A stretch of DNA of 9,989 nucleotides from Proteobacteria bacterium UBA1847 (lineage in GTDB: Bacteria > Pseudomonadota > Gammaproteobacteria > Steroidobacterales > Woeseiaceae): positions 1 to 9,989 of the forward strand of contig DDIP01000309.1 of NCBI GenBank assembly GCA_002338605.1, read 5' to 3'. The notes under the pieces were generated by a model, which had not been told where the DNA came from, did not search any database, and worked only from the letters and a program-made list of their open reading frames with translations. A program made the translations under genes and the position numbers. Below, one piece after another: positions 6,344 through 9,989 of this stretch. Each line of letters starts with the position of its first letter. Within the stretch, counting starts at the first letter, position 1.

Positions 6344-8458
6344 TTAAGGGTTTTTCGTTCCGAGACGATAGTTGAATCCCAACTCGACGACGAGGGCATC
6401 GTCGTCGTAGGGCATTGCCCCCAGAGACAGGACGACCGGAATGGTGGCTGGGTTGACGCCCTTGAGAGACCAGTCGGCCGTCTCAAATCGCGTGTAGCGA
6501 AGACCAAGTCCCAGTGACAGGCTCTCCGAGCGCCGCCAATCAAGCGCCAATCTGACAAAATCAAAGCGTGTTTCGAGGCCTGGAAATGCGTCAACGCCGG
6601 TCGCCTGGGAATCGATGCGTATGTGCGACTGACCGTCGGAGCGCGAATAATCGAACGTGAGATCGACGGCATCTCCCAGGTCACGCAACCTCAAACCCGC
6701 ACCGAACAGCGAAAACTCGTCGTCGTTTTTCGCGCGCCAGTCCTCGCCGGCAAACTGTTCACTGCCGGCTTGCAGCGACTCCAGTTTCTCGTACCCTGCG
6801 TTGACAAACAGCGACTTCGTTTCGGAGATTGCAAAGCTCAAGTCGACGGCAAGCGATAATTCGTCGCCCGCCAGAAGCCCCAGTCGCGATTGCGTGTATT
6901 CATCCTCAGCCTGCAACCCGGTAATGGATAGTGCCAACGGCAAATCAGACGGTGACCACGAAAAACGCAGCTCACCGAAGCGTCGGTACCGATACGCAAG
7001 ATTGTATTTGCGCATGAGCGGATTCTGCTCGAACAGTACTGCAGTTGCCTCGTTGTACCGATCGATATCACGCTCCGATACACCTCCACGCGCGTCTATT
7101 TCCAGCGACGATTTCGGTCGCCACCGCACCCGTCCCCACCCGGTGTCCTCGGACTGGCTCAACACTTCCTGGTTATCCCGGTCCGTGTCGGTACGATCGT
7201 AGCCACCCGACAGGCGGAGTGTATCGAACAGATCGTAGTCCGCGCCAAGTTTGAACTTGCCGCGTTCGAAGCTGTACGGTGTATTCAATTCCGGGTCACC
7301 ACTCAGGAGACTGTCAGAAATGACACGCTCGTACTGAGCTTGAGGCGTCTTGTTGTCCCGCTTGTCGAGGCGAAAACTGAGGTTGACGCGCGACTTCCTG
7401 ACCGGCCTCGCCGTCAGCGCGATAGACAGGTTCGTCGTATCAACTTCACCGGCCAGTGAACCACGAGGCAACGACATAGGAGTGAGATCAGCGTTTGTCG
7501 TGTACGCGAGAAAACCTGCATCCTGGTCTATGGTTCCGATTGCCGCGGTTGCGCTGACGACGGTCCGGTACGCAGGGAAGGAATACGCTCCCGACAGCAT
7601 CAGCTGCTGAAATCGATTGTCAGGTGGTTGCGCGAGAGCGAGTGTGTCGGTCCCGAGCGGTGCACTGAATGCAAACGCTTGTTGCCAACGGGTCGCGACC
7701 AGCCCACTTTGAAAGTCAGAGAGATACCAGTCTATGGACACGAAACCGTTTTGGGCATCATAGCGAAGCCCGAGATCGACGGAGTCGGTGGAATAGTCAA
7801 AGGGCGCGGGCAACAGGCTGACACTGGTATACGTCGAGCCACCGACAATCTTCACGCCATCGCGTTCCTGCCGACGAAGCCCGGCGGTGACACTGAAGTT
7901 TCCCGGCAGGCGGTAGCTGCCGCCCAGGTCAAGCGTGCGCCGGTCGCTCTTGATGTCTTCCGGCATCAGACTCGTTCCGAGCGCGGTGAACTGCGATGTT
8001 TGTGGCGCGCGCAACCAGCCGTCCGGAAGCTGCAACTCGCCGCCGGACGACGTTCGGAAAATTGTCGATGTCGTGTCGAATTGACGGCGCGGAATCTCAC
8101 GCCACCCAACACTGAACTCATAGACGCCAGGTCTTCCCGCTTCAATGGCCACACTTCGCGAATCGAGCCCAAGATCCGACACAAACCACTCGATTCGATA
8201 TCCGTCACTGGTGTAGCGCCCGTCACCGTCGACGTTTGCGTAAACGCCTTCCTCGTCATAGCCATTGGCATCGCCAAGAACAGCCGAGTCATCGCTGACA
8301 TTACTCACACCCATTCGAAAATCGGCAGTGTGTCCTGTTTCAAACGGGCAATACTCACAAACCCATTCGCTGGTATCCGGTGTATCAGCCATTGCCGATG
8401 CCGACAGAATGGAACTGGCCAGCCAGGCAATGTGATAGGTTGTTGAACGCTTCGTCAT
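6344..8458 (-). CDS. mtrB: MtrB/PioB-family decaheme-associated outer-membrane beta-barrel
   Basis: Outer-membrane porin that sheathes a periplasmic decaheme cytochrome (MtrA) and lets it pass electrons to a surface cytochrome. With the ATG at 8458 the protein has 704 residues, near the length of Shewanella MtrB (about 700). A signal peptide with cleavage after ASAMA (about residue 24) is followed by a short N-terminal segment with a CXXC motif, CEYC (C34, C37), the only cysteines I see. The rest is alternating polar/hydrophobic strands with aromatic girdle residues, as expected of a large barrel; LPAPFDYSTDSVDLGLRYD and EQNPLMRKYNLAYRYRR are MtrB-like stretches. The frame is open upstream to 8716, but that part overlaps mtrA and has no signal sequence; the ATGA overlap with the mtrA stop fixes the start. 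The end (LGFNYRLGTKNP) lacks the common terminal Phe. Confidence 0.93.
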   Translation of the reverse strand: MTKRSTTYHIAWLASSILSASAMADTPDTSEWVCEYCPFETGHTADFRMGVSNVSDDSAVLGDANGYDEEGVYANVDGDGRYTSDGYRIEWFVSDLGLDSRSVAIEAGRPGVYEFSVGWREIPRRQFDTTSTIFRTSSGGELQLPDGWLRAPQTSQFTALGTSLMPEDIKSDRRTLDLGGSYRLPGNFSVTAGLRRQERDGVKIVGGSTYTSVSLLPAPFDYSTDSVDLGLRYDAQNGFVSIDWYLSDFQSGLVATRWQQAFAFSAPLGTDTLALAQPPDNRFQQLMLSGAYSFPAYRTVVSATAAIGTIDQDAGFLAYTTNADLTPMSLPRGSLAGEVDTTNLSIALTARPVRKSRVNLSFRLDKRDNKTPQAQYERVISDSLLSGDPELNTPYSFERGKFKLGADYDLFDTLRLSGGYDRTDTDRDNQEVLSQSEDTGWGRVRWRPKSSLEIDARGGVSERDIDRYNEATAVLFEQNPLMRKYNLAYRYRRFGELRFSWSPSDLPLALSITGLQAEDEYTQSRLGLLAGDELSLAVDLSFAISETKSLFVNAGYEKLESLQAGSEQFAGEDWRAKNDDEFSLFGAGLRLRDLGDAVDLTFDYSRSDGQSHIRIDSQATGVDAFPGLETRFDFVRLALDWRRSESLSLGLGLRYTRFETADWSLKGVNPATIPVVLSLGAMPYDDDALVVELGFNYRLGTKNP

Positions 8459-9381
8459 CGCATCAATTTCGAACCGGATGGGTGATTCGATCCATGGACC
8501 TGGGAGTGACAGTTCATACAGCTCTGCCCCAGCAGGAATTGCGAAGGCATGTTGGAAGCGAGGCCATCGGTTCCATACGCAATACTCGGATGACCGGATT
8601 GCGCATGGCAGCCCTGGCACAGCAGCGGAGCACGTTTCGTGAGCATGCCGGAATGATTTGAGCCATGCGGTGCATGACACAATCCGCAGTCTTCGCTCAC
8701 CGGAGCATGCTCCCATAGGTAGGGGCCGCGTTTTTCAGCATGACAATCGATGCAGGTATCGTTCACCGTCGATCGTGCCATGACATTCGCGATATCGTCC
8801 GTGTGCGTGCTGTGACACCCGGTACACGTCATCTTGTCCTCGAAAATCGGGTGCGTGAACGCCTTCATCGTGTCATTACGTTGCAACCGGTGGCAGTTGC
8901 CGCAAACCTCCGGCTGGGTCGCCACGTGCAAGACCGCATCGGATGACGCATGGCTGTTGTGGCAATCCGAGCATGCGACTTCATCACTCGGGTGTGCGCC
9001 GTTGTGCCAGCCAAAGCCGACGTCGCTGCCATGACACTCAAGACACATACCGTTCTGCGACTCAATTGCTGCCGTCGAGTCTGCGGCGAAGGCGAAAATT
9101 GGCGGCCGTGCCTCACCCCGTCTTATGCGCCCTGCATGCGAGTCCCCCGGCCCATGACAAGCTTCGCATTGCAATTGCCCGTGCCCAAACGGCCCGCGGG
9201 AATCTGACGGTACCGCGTGCGCAGTCTTGAAGATTGCCAGCGTTGCTGTGTTGTCGTGACACGAGAGGCAGGTGTCAGCACCCTTGCGAGAGTACTCCGA
9301 TTCCTGGCTCCTGACGCTGGTGCCGGCGATCGTCAGGAGCAGGACCATCGCAAAGCCGATTGCGATCGTCCTCACCTGCAC
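8455..9381 (-). CDS. mtrA: MtrA/DmsE-family periplasmic decaheme c-type cytochrome
   Basis: Periplasmic multiheme cytochrome that takes electrons from inner-membrane quinol oxidation (for example through CymA-like proteins) and conducts them into the MtrB barrel. The protein has 308 residues, slightly shorter than Shewanella MtrA (about 333). An N-terminal signal peptide (hydrophobic core about 5-20, cleavage near residue 25) is followed by exactly ten CXXCH sites beginning at residues 38, 72, 113, 137, 160, 186, 210, 232, 255 and 288, spread evenly and falling into two pentaheme halves as in the family. The start is GTG 9381; GTG 9375 (two codons later) has a better-spaced GGGA and is equally likely. 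It lies 15 bp after the upstream cytochrome gene and overlaps mtrB by ATGA. Symbol mtrA is by family; DmsE is the same family in DMSO respiration. Confidence 0.92.
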   Translation of the reverse strand: MQVRTIAIGFAMVLLLTIAGTSVRSQESEYSRKGADTCLSCHDNTATLAIFKTAHAVPSDSRGPFGHGQLQCEACHGPGDSHAGRIRRGEARPPIFAFAADSTAAIESQNGMCLECHGSDVGFGWHNGAHPSDEVACSDCHNSHASSDAVLHVATQPEVCGNCHRLQRNDTMKAFTHPIFEDKMTCTGCHSTHTDDIANVMARSTVNDTCIDCHAEKRGPYLWEHAPVSEDCGLCHAPHGSNHSGMLTKRAPLLCQGCHAQSGHPSIAYGTDGLASNMPSQFLLGQSCMNCHSQVHGSNHPSGSKLMR

Positions 9382-9396
9382 GTTCCCGCGCCGGGC

Positions 9397-9989
9397 CTAG
9401 TTGAAGTCAAATTCACCAACGCCATGCACCACTTTGACATCTGCCGACCGGCCCGGGCCATGACATAGCTGACACGTCTCGACGCCCGAGGAAATCAGGG
9501 CGCTGTTCGCCGCCTTGGTCGCGGCGAAGTCGCCACCGTTCTGCATCATGTGTTGCCGGGCAAGGTCACTGCTGTGACAGGCCGAGCAGACTGACGAATT
9601 GGGTGATACCGCGACGTCATCGGTCGGTGACACCAGGTCGGCCCCGACGTCGATGGTGGTTGCGAGAACACTGGACGGATCGACGGGATAATAGCCGCCG
9701 TCAACATGGCAACCCTCGCAATTGTTCAAGCGACCCGGATAAACGAAGTCAAATGAATGCGGTGCGTTTCCGAACCCGCAAACATCATAGGACTGGCCGC
9801 TGACACCGGAACCGTGGAGTGCATGGATCATGTACTTCATATCAATGGAAACGTCGTCGGCACCAAATGCAGCGGCACAGTTGCCGGCACGCCGATTGAC
9901 ATCAGTCGCATTGGGATTGTGGCAAGTGACACAGACTTCCAGGTTGTCCGTACGGTTGTTGCCATGCATCGACAGCTGGTTGTGGCAGA
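9397..9989 (-). CDS. OmcA/MtrC-family surface multiheme c-type cytochrome (C-terminal part)
   Basis: Cell-surface cytochrome that accepts electrons from the MtrAB conduit and passes them to minerals, electrodes, partner cells or soluble acceptors. Only the last 196 residues are in the window; the start and any lipoprotein signal lie beyond the right edge. Visible are the CH end of one heme site (the other part is cut off) and four full CXXCH motifs: CVTCH, CEGCH, CSACH and CQLCH, matching the C-terminal pentaheme domain of this family. Family-typical stretches are HGNNRTDNLEVCVTCHNPNA, DMKYMIHALHG and YPGRLNNCEGCH. Two extra cysteines (GNCAAAF and YDVCGFG) lie between the second and third visible heme sites. 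It is the first of three genes (spacing 15 bp to mtrA). I cannot tell MtrC from OmcA or a related subtype, so I give no symbol. Confidence 0.9.
   Translation of the reverse strand, partial: CHNQLSMHGNNRTDNLEVCVTCHNPNATDVNRRAGNCAAAFGADDVSIDMKYMIHALHGSGVSGQSYDVCGFGNAPHSFDFVYPGRLNNCEGCHVDGGYYPVDPSSVLATTIDVGADLVSPTDDVAVSPNSSVCSACHSSDLARQHMMQNGGDFAATKAANSALISSGVETCQLCHGPGRSADVKVVHGVGEFDFN

Noticed and set aside
7628..8446. Plus-strand open frame of 272 codons opposite mtrB
   Set aside because: It is fully antisense to a well-supported beta-barrel gene, has a basic, low-complexity composition without recognisable motifs, and is explained by the codon use of the opposite strand.
8459..8716. N-terminal extension of the mtrB frame by 86 codons
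   Set aside because: It overlaps the last part of mtrA in another frame, would hide the signal peptide, and the ATG at 8458 gives a signal peptide and an ATGA junction.
1..9989. Mobile element, CRISPR array, defence genes, tRNA or rRNA
   Set aside because: No transposase or integrase motifs, no spaced direct repeats other than the MraZ boxes, and no tRNA-like or rRNA segments were seen; almost all the DNA is explained by dcw and mtr genes.

Overview
This window looks like chromosomal DNA of a Gram-negative bacterium, most likely a gammaproteobacterium. The reasons are the order and spacing of its division and cell-wall genes, a short FtsL, a meso-diaminopimelate-type MurE, and outer-membrane cytochrome genes. 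I cannot name a genus. All confident genes lie on the minus strand, so transcription runs from the right edge to the left edge. No mobile element, CRISPR array, tRNA or rRNA was seen.

Right part (about 9989 to 6344): three genes of an extracellular electron transfer locus of the Mtr type. In transcription order they are the C-terminal part of an OmcA/MtrC-family surface multiheme cytochrome (cut by the window edge), a periplasmic MtrA/DmsE-type decaheme cytochrome with exactly ten CXXCH sites, and an MtrB/PioB-type outer-membrane beta-barrel of 704 residues with an N-terminal CXXC. Together they would form a porin-cytochrome conduit that carries electrons between the periplasm and the cell surface. 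mtrA and mtrB share an ATGA stop/start overlap.

Middle (about 6343 to 5982): a non-coding stretch. Going leftwards it holds three short palindromes, a hairpin followed by seven T on the minus strand (likely terminator of the mtr genes), a good sigma-70-like promoter (TTGACC, 17 bp, TATAGT), and four repeats with an exact 10-bp period that match the known MraZ operator type. A possible 37-residue ORF on the plus strand crosses the palindromes and is doubtful.

Left part (5981 to 1): the start of the dcw (division and cell wall) cluster in its classical order mraZ, rsmH, ftsL, ftsI, murE, murF (murF is cut by the left edge). The genes are separated by 15 bp or overlap by 1 to 8 bp, so they form one translationally coupled operon. 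They make a transcription regulator, a 16S rRNA methyltransferase, two divisome proteins including the septal transpeptidase, and two ligases that build the peptidoglycan precursor.

The most interesting point is the electron-transfer locus lying directly upstream of the dcw operon in the same direction, with only about 250 bp between them. The sharpest sequence-level observation is the complete mraZ promoter/operator. I found no clearly undescribed system.
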